Under the pieces are notes generated by a model. That model saw only the letters and a list, made by a program, of their open reading frames with translations, was not told where the DNA came from and searched no databases. Positions 8,771 to 17,390 of a DNA stretch of 64,000 bases are shown one piece after another. Positions within the stretch are counted from its first letter, which is position 1, and every line of letters begins with the position of its first letter. The stretch is from Puniceicoccaceae bacterium 5H (lineage in GTDB: Bacteria; Verrucomicrobiota; Verrucomicrobiia; Opitutales; Oceanipulchritudinaceae), in NCBI GenBank assembly GCA_009772895.1, contig WOUP01000004.1, positions 62,001 through 126,000 on the forward strand. The letters are read 5' to 3'. Position numbers and translations under genes: made by a program.

Positions 8771-9348
8771 CCCCCGCGGTGGGGGGTGGCAAGGTGGACG
8801 GCCAGGCGGATTTTTCGGCCTGGGATGAAGCCTATCGGCGCGTGGAGGCCTATTTTGCCGCCCTGCGCATTCGCAACAAGCTGCTCCTGAGCACCTTGGT
8901 GCACCGGGTCTTGCAGAAGGCGGCCGAGCGCCAGAACGCGGGCGAGGTCGGGGCTCCGACCGAGATCGCGATGGACGAGGCGGACCGCGAAGTCCACCAG
9001 TGGTTCATCCAGATCCTGGATCTGGATGAAGAGGCGGGGGAAGACCCTGTCTTGCGGGGGCGCCTGTCGCTGTTGCTGGCTGACATGCCGCGCCAATGGC
9101 AGCACGAGTTTCTGACCGATCCGCCGTGGCCGGAGCCGTTTGTGGAGGCCATGCGCAAGAGCTTCCTGCGCGCGGGCCCCGACTTTCACCTCTCGCAGAT
9201 GCGCGCGCGTCCGCTCGAGTTGGGGCCGATCCCGAACCTCGCGGGCGAGACGCTGCGAGATCTGGACCGCAAGCCGCACCTGCGCAACATCCTGTTGTTC
9301 CTCTTCGTCATCGTCGGGGGCTTCATTCTCTTCTACCTGACCCGCTGA
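8746..9348 (+). CDS. Unknown single-pass membrane protein between opgG and opgH
   Basis: A 200-residue protein whose ATG lies inside the last codons of opgG (25-bp overlap) and whose stop is 4 bp from opgH, so the three are translationally coupled. Residues 1-175 are predicted soluble, helical and charged. One C-terminal membrane helix (about 180-198, NILLFLFVIVGGFILFYL) ends the chain, making it tail-anchored with the bulk probably cytoplasmic. E. coli OpgH has a cytoplasmic N-terminal region of about 140 residues that the OpgH here lacks. This protein could supply it in trans, but I see no convincing sequence identity. No family recognised. Confidence 0.8.
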   Translation: MELPVDLVTPAVGGGKVDGQADFSAWDEAYRRVEAYFAALRIRNKLLLSTLVHRVLQKAAERQNAGEVGAPTEIAMDEADREVHQWFIQILDLDEEAGEDPVLRGRLSLLLADMPRQWQHEFLTDPPWPEPFVEAMRKSFLRAGPDFHLSQMRARPLELGPIPNLAGETLRDLDRKPHLRNILLFLFVIVGGFILFYLTR

Positions 9349-9352
9349 TCTC

Positions 9353-11512
9353 ATGGTAACCGCGACGGAAATCACGGACGAGAATCAGGAGATCTTGTCC
9401 GGCTCGCCGGCTCTCTCCGCCAAGCGCGCCAGCCTGCGCCGCTTTCTTTTTCTCGCCACGTTTACGATCATCTCGGTGGCGGGCATCCTGTTGTTTGCCG
9501 ACTTCATGTGGCGCACGGGCATCTACGACATCAAATGGGTGGTGCTGGTGCTGTATGCGATTCTTTTCACGCACATCAGCCTCGGCTTCTGCAACGCGCT
9601 GTTCGGCTTCATCTCGCTGCGGGGTAATCGCTCGGTGGGGCGCATCAACGCCAGCATTCCCGAAGACAGCGACACGCCGCTGGCCGCGACCGCGATCCTC
9701 TTCCCGGTGTATAACGAGGACGTTTCGCGCGTGATGGCGGGGGTCAAGGCGACCTACGAGGCGTTGGTCAAGACGGGCGAGCACCAGCATTTTGACATCT
9801 TCATCCTCTCGGACTCGACCAACCCCGACCGCTGGATCGAGGAAGAGGTGGCCTGGTTGCGCCTCTGCAAGGACCTCAACGCGCTGGACCGCATCCACTA
9901 CCGTCGCCGCACGGACAATGTGGACAAGAAGAGCGGCAACGTGCGGGACTTCCTCGAAACCTGGGGCGCCCGCTATCGCTATATGATCGTCTTCGATGCG
10001 GACAGCTTGATGACGGGGCCGACGCTGGTGCGTCTGGTGCGCCTGATGCAGGCCAATCCGGGTGTGGGGCTGATCCAGACGGCCCCGGGGCTGATCGGGG
10101 CGGATACGTATTTCGGCCGCCTGCAGCAGTTTGCCAGTCGCTTCTACGGGCGCGTCTTCACCAGTGGCTTGAACTATTGGCAGCAGAGCGAGGGCAATTA
10201 CTGGGGCCACAACGCGATCATCCGCATCGAACCCTTTATCGAGCACTGTGAGCTGCCCGAGCTGCCCTACAAGGAGCCGATCGGCGGCAAGATCCTCAGT
10301 CACGACTTTGTAGAGGCCGCCCTCATGCGGCGCGCGGGCTTTGCCGTCTGGCTGGTGGACGACCTCGAGGATTCCTACGAAGAAGGGCCACCCAACCTGA
10401 TCGACAGCGCCACGCGCGACCGCCGCTGGTGTCAGGGTAATCTGCAGCACACCTGGCTGCTCTTCTCCGGCCAGCTGCACGCGATCAACCGCATGCACTT
10501 CTTCAACGGCATCATGGGCTATGCCGGTTCGCTTTTCTGGCTGCTGTTCCTGATCGCGTCGACGCTTTCGGTGGTGCGCTTCGAGCGCTCGGGGCTGTCG
10601 CTGATCGTGTCGCAGGGCTTTACGCGCAACCTCAACCTGAGCATGGAGCAACACGGCGCGCTGCTGCTGGGCTTCACGGCGATCATCCTCTTTACGCCCA
10701 AGCTGCTCGCCTGGCTGGACGCGGTCTTCGATCCCGCCCGCCGCAAGCGCTTTGGCGGGGTGCTGCGGCTCAGCGGCAGTGTCTTCATCGAGACGTTGAC
10801 CAGTGCCTTCATCGCCCCGCTGCTGATGGCGTTCCACAGCCGCTTCCTGATCGAGGTGCTGTTGGGGCGCAAGTCCGGCTGGAATGCCCAGAATCGCGAC
10901 GCGGGCCAAGGCACGCCGTGGGTGGATGCCATTCGCGCGCACATGGGGCAGGTGGTGCTGGGCATTCTCTGGAGCGGCATTGCCCTGTATTACAGCGAGA
11001 CGTTTTTCTGGTGGCTCAGCCCGGTCACTTTCTCCCTCATCCTCGCACCGGTCATCAGCAAGATCACGAGTTCGCCGCAGCTGGGCCAGTGGTTGCGCCG
11101 CCACCGATTGCTGCAGACTCCGGAGGAATCGCAGGAGCCCGTGATCTGGAGCACCTGCAAGGAGGAAGAGGAAAAGCTGCGCAACGCGCTCGAAAACGGC
11201 CCGATGCGGGGCTCGGCGCTGGCCTTGGCGGACCCCTACATCAACACGCTGCACTATACGCTGCTGGAGCAGAACCCGGCGGGTGCCTCCATCGAGCAGC
11301 CGCCGGAAAAGCTGGTGGAGCGGGTCTTGATCGAGGGCTGGGACAAGCTCGACAAGAAGGAGCGCGTGGCGGTGTTGATCCATCCGCCGACGATCCGGCG
11401 TCTGCACCACGAGCTGTGGCACCGTTCGGGGCATCAGCTGGCGGAATCGTGGCGCGAAAGCCTCTCGGCCTACACGGCGGTTAATCCGCAGCGGCTGCTG
11501 GGCTTCGTTTAG
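9353..11512 (+). CDS. opgH: Glucans biosynthesis glucosyltransferase H
   Basis: A 719-residue membrane GT2 enzyme that polymerises glucose from UDP-glucose and passes the chain to the periplasm. Two membrane helices (about residues 25-45 and 55-75) come first. The cytoplasmic GT domain has FPVYNEDVSRV, ILSDSTNPD, VFDADSLMTG (DxD) and the RDRRWCQGNLQH block (Q/RxxRW). Several membrane helices follow from about residue 385. E. coli OpgH is about 847 residues; the difference is mostly a missing N-terminal cytoplasmic region. No strong Shine-Dalgarno precedes the ATG, consistent with coupling to the preceding gene. Confidence 0.95.
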   Translation: MVTATEITDENQEILSGSPALSAKRASLRRFLFLATFTIISVAGILLFADFMWRTGIYDIKWVVLVLYAILFTHISLGFCNALFGFISLRGNRSVGRINASIPEDSDTPLAATAILFPVYNEDVSRVMAGVKATYEALVKTGEHQHFDIFILSDSTNPDRWIEEEVAWLRLCKDLNALDRIHYRRRTDNVDKKSGNVRDFLETWGARYRYMIVFDADSLMTGPTLVRLVRLMQANPGVGLIQTAPGLIGADTYFGRLQQFASRFYGRVFTSGLNYWQQSEGNYWGHNAIIRIEPFIEHCELPELPYKEPIGGKILSHDFVEAALMRRAGFAVWLVDDLEDSYEEGPPNLIDSATRDRRWCQGNLQHTWLLFSGQLHAINRMHFFNGIMGYAGSLFWLLFLIASTLSVVRFERSGLSLIVSQGFTRNLNLSMEQHGALLLGFTAIILFTPKLLAWLDAVFDPARRKRFGGVLRLSGSVFIETLTSAFIAPLLMAFHSRFLIEVLLGRKSGWNAQNRDAGQGTPWVDAIRAHMGQVVLGILWSGIALYYSETFFWWLSPVTFSLILAPVISKITSSPQLGQWLRRHRLLQTPEESQEPVIWSTCKEEEEKLRNALENGPMRGSALALADPYINTLHYTLLEQNPAGASIEQPPEKLVERVLIEGWDKLDKKERVAVLIHPPTIRRLHHELWHRSGHQLAESWRESLSAYTAVNPQRLLGFV

Positions 11513-11560
11513 GGGGCAGTTGCATTAGAAGAACCTCGATCCTGTGCTATCGTAGCTGGT

Positions 11561-12643
11561 ATGAAATGCCTGATTGCGCTCTTGGCCCTGGCTGCAGCCG
11601 GGATGGAGGCCTGGGCTTCGCCTTCGGCCAACGTCTTGCCTTCGGCGGGCGATTATCGCCTGGAGGAAGTGGCGACGAGTCAGCGGCAATGGACGGGGCT
11701 GACGGTGGCCCAGGACGGGACGCTATTCGTCAACTATCCCCGCTGGTCGCAGGATGTCCCGATCTCGGTCGCGAAGCTGGTAGACGGACAGCCCTAGCCC
11801 TTCCCGGACGCTGCCTGGAACGATTACCATCCCGAGGGTGACCTCGCCACCCAATGGGTGTGCGTGCAAAGCGTCTACGTCGACGCCGAGGGCAGCCTGT
11901 GGGTGCTCGACCCGGCTTCGCCTCGGATGCAGGGCGTGCAGGAGGGCGGCGCCAAACTCGTAAAGCTGGACCCGGAGACGGGTGAGGTCATCTGGAAGCA
12001 CGTTTTCAACGCCGAAGTGGTTCTGCCCAAGAGCTACCTCAATGATGTGCGGATCGATACCCGGCGCGGCTTTGCCTACATCACCGACAGCGGGGTGGGC
12101 GGCATCGTCGTGGTAGACCTGAATACGGGGGAGGCCTACCGCACCCTGAGCGACCACCTTTCGACGCAGCACGAGATGACGGCCCTCGTGCTCAATGGGC
12201 AGCCCTACCTGCGCAACGGTCAGATCCCGAAAATCAACAGCGACGGCATCGCGCTGACAGGCGACGGTGAGACGCTTTACTACCAGGCGCTGAACGGGCG
12301 CACGCTCTACTCCGTCCCGACTCAGGTTTTAAGGAATCGTAAAATCTCCGCGCAGCAGCGGCAAAAGCAGGTGCGGGTGGTCGGACGCACCGGAGGAGCT
12401 GACGGTATTTTGCTCGATTCGGAGGGTAACCTGTACTTAACGGCGCTGGAGACGAATGCGATCCATCGCCTGACGCCAGATCATCAGCTGGAGGCAGTGG
12501 TGCAGGATGACGCCTCCATCCAATGGCCGGATACCTTGGCGCAAGGACCCGATGGTAGCATATATTTTACGACCTCGCGCATCCATCAAACGCCGCGGCC
12601 GCCGGCGCCCTACGGAATTTATCGGATCGTGAGGCAGCGTTAG
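11561..12643 (+). pseudogene. Secreted yellow/major royal jelly-like protein gene interrupted by an amber codon
   Basis: A single reading frame runs through 11561-12643 except for one TAG at 11795-11797 (codon 79). Before it are a signal peptide (MKCLIALLALAAAGMEAWAS) and the family start VNYPRWSQDVPISVAKLVDGQP. After it the frame continues directly with PFPDAAWNDY, VQSVYVDAEGSLWVLDPASP, YITDSGVGGIVVVDL, SDGIALTGDGETLYYQAL and WPDTLAQGPDGSIYFTTSRIHQ. These are hallmarks of the yellow/MRJP (dopachrome-related) beta-propeller family. Reading frame and homology are otherwise intact, so this is a recent nonsense mutation, an assembly error or, less likely, readthrough. Its stop overlaps the stop of the convergent HNH gene by 4 bp. 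Confidence 0.8.
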
Positions 12644-12936
12644 CGCCCAGACTGTCTCCGCCGCTTCTTTTTGGTCTTCATGGCAAACTCAAACCCGCGT
12701 TGCCGCCGGACCCAGAGGATCCATCGTTGCATGTCGGGGTGGGTCCGTAGCCGTTCCACGGTGTGGTATTCCCGCGCCAGCTCTTCCAGCGAGAAGAGGC
12801 GATGCACCTGATCGCCACAGTTGCGGCAGACGGTGATGGTCTCGGTTCCTCCCTTGGCGCGCGGCACGAGGTGGTGCTCCTCCTGGTGCTCGGGGGGCGT
12901 CAGGCGACCACAGAGGGTGCACGGCTGAGGTGACAT
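12640..12936 (-). CDS. Small HNH-type nuclease-like protein
   Basis: A 98-residue protein with two zinc-type pairs (CTLCGR near residue 6 and VCRNCGDQVH near residue 36). Between them lies the HNH core EEHHLVPRAKGG, and the end is strongly basic (KTKKKRRRQ). This layout is that of short stand-alone HNH proteins related to YisB, found in many bacteria outside phages. DNA binding and a metal-dependent nickase or nuclease activity are inferred from the fold only. It converges with the interrupted secreted gene, with its stop overlapping by 4 bp, and is divergent from the phytochrome operon. Confidence 0.8.
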   Translation of the reverse strand: MSPQPCTLCGRLTPPEHQEEHHLVPRAKGGTETITVCRNCGDQVHRLFSLEELAREYHTVERLRTHPDMQRWILWVRRQRGFEFAMKTKKKRRRQSGR

Positions 12937-12998
12937 TCCCTAGAACATGAACGATGTTAAGTTGATCGCAAATAAGGTTTTATACCCGATTTTTGAAA

Positions 12999-13013
12999 AC
13001 TTCTGGTAGAAGT
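12999..13013. promoter_or_regulatory. Short perfect dyad upstream of the phytochrome operon
   Basis: ACTTCT-GGT-AGAAGT is a perfect 6-bp dyad 45 bp before the phytochrome ATG. TTGAAA (12993-12998) abuts it on the left and TACAAT follows on the right (13013-13018); their spacing (14 bp) is short for a sigma-70 promoter. It may be an operator in the promoter region. Chance occurrence is possible. Confidence 0.3.
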
Positions 13014-13057
13014 ACAATCCCTTGCGAGCTTGTTTACATCACGTAGTCTGAAACAAA

Positions 13058-15325
13058 ATGGCTGAAGTGACTCTGGAGAATTGCGACCGCGAACCTATCC
13101 ACATACCGGGAAGGGTTCAGTCGCACGGCGTGCTGCTCGTGGCTGATCGGCACACGCTACAAATTGTCCAAGTCAGTCAAAACGTAAAGGAGGTGCTCGG
13201 CCTGGAGCCGGACGCGGTGCTGGAGAGCAATTTGATTACCTTGGTGCCTCAAGCGACCCACGCAAAGCTGGAGCAGTTTTTGCGTGAGCCTTTCCCCGAG
13301 CAGGTGCCGCTCAGTGTCTTTTCCTTCAAGCATCCCGTCAGTGGAGCGGCTTACGATTGCCTGGCGCACAAACAAAACGACCTGTTCATTATCGAGGTCG
13401 AGCCTGCGGGTAACCCCAACGAGGCCATCAACCAGCTTTCGTTGTTGCGTGCCGCGATTGCGGAGGCGCGACGGGCGCACGATATCGGCGAGTTTTGTGA
13501 GATCAGTGCGCGTTATTTTCGCCGTTTCACCGGCTATGACCGGGTGATGATCTACCGGTTTCAGGAGGATAGCTCGGGCGAAGTGGTCGGTGAGAGCAAG
13601 CGGGATGACCTTGAGAGCTTCCTGGGCCTCCATTACCCGGCGACGGATATCCCGGCGCAAGCGCGTCGCCTCTATGCGCTCAACCCCGTGCGCATTATTG
13701 CGGACGTCAACGACCCGACCGTGCCATTGACGCCGAACGTGAATCCGATCACGCGTGCGCCGCTCGATATGAGCTTCTCGACCCTGCGTGCGGTCTCGCC
13801 CATCCACATCGAATATCTCCAGAACATGGGGGTCGGGGCTTCGATGTCGGTCTCGCTGCTCGATGGCGATAAATTGATCGGTCTGATCGCGTGCCACCAC
13901 TATTCCCCGCGCTTTTTGCCCTTTAACGTGCGCACGGCCTGTGAATATTTCGCGCACGCGTTTGCCCTGCAGTTTCGCAACAAGCTCGACCGCGCGACGC
14001 TGGACCAAGTGCGCCGGGCCAAGCGCATTGCGCATGATATGACGCTGGCCTTGCAGGCGGACCAGCCGGTGCACCGCACGTTGCAGGCCGAGAGCGAGCA
14101 ACTGCTGTCGATGGTCAACGCGCAGGGCGTCGCTTTCAAGGTGGGCAACCACCTCATCTGCCGGGGTGAGACGCCGGCGGGGGCGGCGGTCAAGCGCTTC
14201 GTGGCCTGGCTGCGGCAGCAAAAGGTGCGCGGCATGTGGCACACCGCCAGTATCCGGGAGTCTTACCCGGATTACGCGGACATGGAGGATCACGCCTCCG
14301 GTCTGCTCGCCGTGCCGCTGCAGGATAATTGGCAGTCTTACATCATCTGGTTTCGCGGTGAAGAGGCGCGCACGGTCAACTGGGCCGGCAAACCGGACGA
14401 GAAGGAGATCAAGGAGCTGGGGGATGGGCGCGCCCGCTTGAGCCCGCGGCGTTCCTTCGCGGTCTGGCGCGAGACGGTGCGGCACCGCTCCAGCGCGTGG
14501 CAGCCGCACGAGCTGGACAACGCGGAGCAGTTTACCCTCACGCAGCTCGCCCTGCGGGTGGAAAACGAGCGTCGGCGCAAGGCGGAGGATCGTTACCGCC
14601 GCGCCGTGGACCAGCTCAAGCGCTCCAACCACGACCTGCAGCAGTTCGCCTATGTGGCCTCGCACGACTTGCAGGAGCCGCTGCGTGCAGTGGCCGGGTG
14701 CCTGCGCCTGCTGGAGCGCCGCTTCAACGATAAGCTGGACGGCCCGGCCGCCGAGTTGTTGCAGCACGCGGTCGACGGTTCGATCCGTATGCAGCGGCTG
14801 ATCGAGGGGCTGTTGGCCTACTCGCGCATCAACAGCCGCGGGCGACCGTTTGCCGAGGTGGAGATGGAGGGCGTGCTGGAAGAGGCGCGCCATAACCTGA
14901 TGGTCTCGATCGAGGAGAACCAGGCGGAGGTGACATGCGACCGTTTGCCGGCGGTGAGCGGTGATCGCCTGCAGTTGGTCCAGCTTTTCCAGAACATCAT
15001 GGGGAATGCCCTCAAATTCCGCTCGGAAGATGCACCCAAAATTCATGTTTCCGCTCGCCAGAATGGCGACTTCCATCACTTTTATATTGCGGACAACGGC
15101 ATCGGGGTAGAGCCGGAATACGCCGAACGTATCTTTGACATGTTCAAGCGCTTGCACTCGCGACAGGAATACCAGGGCACCGGTATTGGCCTCGCGATCT
15201 GCAAGAAAATCGTCCAACGGCACGGCGGGATCATCGAATGTGAGCCAGTCGAGCCGAAGGGCTGCCGCTTTCATTTCACGCTCCCACGGGCTGACCTCAG
15301 CCTCTCTCCCTCTGTTGAAGAATGA
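13058..15325 (+). CDS. bphP: Bacteriophytochrome histidine kinase (PAS-GAF-PHY-HisKA-HATPase)
   Basis: A 755-residue red/far-red photoreceptor kinase. Cys9 in ENCDREPIHIPG is the biliverdin-attachment cysteine of bacteriophytochromes. A PAS domain (about residues 15-115) precedes the GAF domain, with PATDIPAQARRLY (Asp197) and SPIHIEYLQNMGV (His250) lining the chromophore pocket. The PHY domain is about residues 320-500, with PRRSFAVWRETV in the tongue. The kinase part has the H-box ASHDLQEPLR (His536), MGNALKF and DNGIGVEPEYAERIF with GTGIGLAICKKIV. Thr196 replaces the Ser usual in PASDIP. It heads an operon; its stop overlaps the receiver gene (ATGA), and a heme oxygenase for biliverdin supply lies at the other end. 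Confidence 0.95.
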   Translation: MAEVTLENCDREPIHIPGRVQSHGVLLVADRHTLQIVQVSQNVKEVLGLEPDAVLESNLITLVPQATHAKLEQFLREPFPEQVPLSVFSFKHPVSGAAYDCLAHKQNDLFIIEVEPAGNPNEAINQLSLLRAAIAEARRAHDIGEFCEISARYFRRFTGYDRVMIYRFQEDSSGEVVGESKRDDLESFLGLHYPATDIPAQARRLYALNPVRIIADVNDPTVPLTPNVNPITRAPLDMSFSTLRAVSPIHIEYLQNMGVGASMSVSLLDGDKLIGLIACHHYSPRFLPFNVRTACEYFAHAFALQFRNKLDRATLDQVRRAKRIAHDMTLALQADQPVHRTLQAESEQLLSMVNAQGVAFKVGNHLICRGETPAGAAVKRFVAWLRQQKVRGMWHTASIRESYPDYADMEDHASGLLAVPLQDNWQSYIIWFRGEEARTVNWAGKPDEKEIKELGDGRARLSPRRSFAVWRETVRHRSSAWQPHELDNAEQFTLTQLALRVENERRRKAEDRYRRAVDQLKRSNHDLQQFAYVASHDLQEPLRAVAGCLRLLERRFNDKLDGPAAELLQHAVDGSIRMQRLIEGLLAYSRINSRGRPFAEVEMEGVLEEARHNLMVSIEENQAEVTCDRLPAVSGDRLQLVQLFQNIMGNALKFRSEDAPKIHVSARQNGDFHHFYIADNGIGVEPEYAERIFDMFKRLHSRQEYQGTGIGLAICKKIVQRHGGIIECEPVEPKGCRFHFTLPRADLSLSPSVEE

Positions 15326-15771
15326 ACACCCATATGGACATCCGCCCGATCAATATCCTGCTGGTAGACGATAGCGAGACCGACGTCCTGCTGACGCGTG
15401 AGGCGCTGGCGGACGCGAAGATCCGCAACCATATGGACGTGGTCCACGACGGCGAGGAAGCCTTGAAGTTTCTCCGGCGGCAAGACCCCTACAAGTCCAA
15501 GATGCGGCCAGACCTCGTGTTGCTCGACTTGAACATGCCGAAGAAAGACGGCCGCGAGGTCCTAAAGGAAATCAAGAGCGATCCGAAGCTCAAGACGCTG
15601 CCGGTCGTCATCCTGACCACCTCGAAAGCCGAAGAAGACATTGCGCGTTCCTATGCTTATCATGCGAATTGCTATGTGACAAAGCCTGTTGACTATGAGC
15701 AATTTAGTGTAGTTGTGCGCTCGATCGAGAGTTTCTGGTTGAGTGTGGTCACCTTCCCTCCTCATTTGTAG
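15322..15771 (+). CDS. Rcp1-like single-domain response regulator
   Basis: A 149-residue receiver without an output domain. The acidic pair is VDDSETD, the phospho-acceptor is Asp69 in VLLDLNMPKKDG, the switch Thr is in VVILTTSKAEEDI, and Lys in YVTKPVDYEQF completes the active site. The form RPDLVLLDLNMPKKDGREVL is typical of the Rcp1 family encoded next to phytochromes, which takes phosphate from the phytochrome kinase. It overlaps bphP by 4 bp and is followed by the hybrid kinase after 8 bp. Output must be by protein-protein contact, possibly through the downstream hybrid kinase. Confidence 0.93.
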   Translation: MNTHMDIRPINILLVDDSETDVLLTREALADAKIRNHMDVVHDGEEALKFLRRQDPYKSKMRPDLVLLDLNMPKKDGREVLKEIKSDPKLKTLPVVILTTSKAEEDIARSYAYHANCYVTKPVDYEQFSVVVRSIESFWLSVVTFPPHL

Positions 15772-15779
15772 TCAATCCT

Positions 15780-17378
15780 ATGTCCCAACTGATCAACGTC
15801 CTCGTAATCGAGGATAACCCGACCGACGTTGTGCTGCTTCGTGAGCAGCTCAAGGAGGTGCCCAGTATCCAATTCTCGTTCGATACGGCGGACACCTTGC
15901 GGGGTGGGTTGGAAAAAATGGCGAGCAATAGTTACGACGCCGTACTGCTCGATCTGGGGCTGCCAGATGCTGACGGGCAGGAGGGTATCAAGCGACTGGT
16001 CGAGGCAGACCGCATGATGCCGCTCATCGTCCTGACCGGCCTGGCCGATGAGGAAGAGGCGCTGCGGGCCGTCGCCATGGGTGCCCAGGATTACCTCATC
16101 AAGGGGGAGACGGAGGCCAGCCTGCTGGTGCGCTCGATTCGTTATGCCATCGAGCGCAAGAATATGCAGGTAGAGCAGGAGATGATGGAGCGTCAGATCC
16201 AGCAGACGCAAAAGCTGGATGCTATCGGCACGCTTGCGGGGGGCATCGCTCACGACATCAACAACATGCTCACGCCTGTCCTGGCCTTGGCCGAAGTGGG
16301 GCGCATGGCGGACAATGCCGACTTTAACGAGATTTTTGACGAGATCCGCGACAGCGTGCTGCACGCGTCCGACCTGGTGCAGCAGATCCTCGTTTACAGC
16401 CGTCGGGCGCGCGACGAGGATCCCGAGCCGGTGCCGATCCACTATGCGGTGGCGCAGGCGATGAAGTTGGTGCGCAAGACGATCCCGAGCACGGTCAGCA
16501 TTCAGCAGGATATCCCGACCGAAGCGGGCATCGTACGCGTCGACCGCACTGCGATCCAGCAGGTGGTCATCAACTTGTGCATCAATGCCGCCCAAGCTAT
16601 GAGCGACGACGGCGGCGTACTGGCGATAGAGGTGTCCGATTGTCTGCTGGGCGAGCAGGAGGTGCGCGATTTCCGGGCCGACGGTCGGGGCGGCGCCTAC
16701 GCCCGCATCAAGGTGCAGGACAACGGCAAGGGTATCCCTGCAGATGTCGTAGAGCGGATTTTCGATCCATTCTTTACCACCAAGGAAGCCGGGGAGGGCA
16801 CCGGGCTGGGCCTGACGGTCTCCCAGGGCGTGGTCAAGCGCCACGGAGGTTTCATCACCGTCGATACGGAGGTAGGCAGAGGCTCGACGTTCTGCGTCTA
16901 CCTGCCGTTGATCGACGACGAGGACGCGTTGCCGAACGAAACGACGGCTTCTGTGCCCGGTGGGCAGGAGCGTGTAATGTTGATCGACGATGAGCCGCGC
17001 TTGCTCGAGGCGGTGCAGCTATTGCTCAACCGCCTGGGCTACGATGTGGTGGCGCATCAGGACAGCATCGCAGCGTGCGAATGGCTCGAGGCCCAGTCGG
17101 AGCGCCCGGTAGATCTGATCATCACTGATCAGACGATGCCGCGGATGACCGGTCTACAGGTGGCCCGTCGCGTCCTCCAGCGCTGGCCGGACATTCCGGT
17201 GCTGCTCACTACGGGCTATAGCGACAAGGCGAAGCCGGAGGTGGTGAAGGCGGCAGGGATCCACAGCATCGTTTACAAGCCCTTCCAGCCGCGAGAGCTG
17301 GCGCGGCAACTGCGGGCCGTCTTCGAGCCGGAACGGTTGGAGGAGCCGCAAAACGGCTCAGTCTCGCACTCTTCGTAA
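15780..17378 (+). CDS. REC-HisKA-HATPase-REC hybrid kinase of the phytochrome operon
   Basis: A 532-residue cytoplasmic protein without membrane segments. The first receiver has Asp58 in AVLLDLGLPDADG. The kinase core has His158 in LAGGIAHDINNML, ATP-lid motifs (INLCINAAQAM, DNGKGIPADVVERIFDPFFTTK) and GTGLGLTVSQGVV. A second receiver carries Asp450 in LIITDQTMPRMTG and the KPFQPREL lysine. A kinase with receivers at both ends can act as a phosphorelay node. Its place directly after the Rcp1-like gene suggests that it receives the light signal and passes it on. No DNA-binding domain is present in the operon, so the final target is elsewhere. It converges with bphO with a 12-bp gap. Confidence 0.92.
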   Translation: MSQLINVLVIEDNPTDVVLLREQLKEVPSIQFSFDTADTLRGGLEKMASNSYDAVLLDLGLPDADGQEGIKRLVEADRMMPLIVLTGLADEEEALRAVAMGAQDYLIKGETEASLLVRSIRYAIERKNMQVEQEMMERQIQQTQKLDAIGTLAGGIAHDINNMLTPVLALAEVGRMADNADFNEIFDEIRDSVLHASDLVQQILVYSRRARDEDPEPVPIHYAVAQAMKLVRKTIPSTVSIQQDIPTEAGIVRVDRTAIQQVVINLCINAAQAMSDDGGVLAIEVSDCLLGEQEVRDFRADGRGGAYARIKVQDNGKGIPADVVERIFDPFFTTKEAGEGTGLGLTVSQGVVKRHGGFITVDTEVGRGSTFCVYLPLIDDEDALPNETTASVPGGQERVMLIDDEPRLLEAVQLLLNRLGYDVVAHQDSIAACEWLEAQSERPVDLIITDQTMPRMTGLQVARRVLQRWPDIPVLLTTGYSDKAKPEVVKAAGIHSIVYKPFQPRELARQLRAVFEPERLEEPQNGSVSHSS

Positions 17379-17390
17379 GCCGCAGTCTCC

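Noticed and set aside
9323-11434. Long open frame (about 700 codons) antisense to opgH
   Set aside because: Product is a basic, His/Gln/Arg-rich translation of the complementary strand of a GC-rich gene; no motif. Shadow of opgH codon bias. The same holds for the frame antisense to the phytochrome gene (13157-15274).
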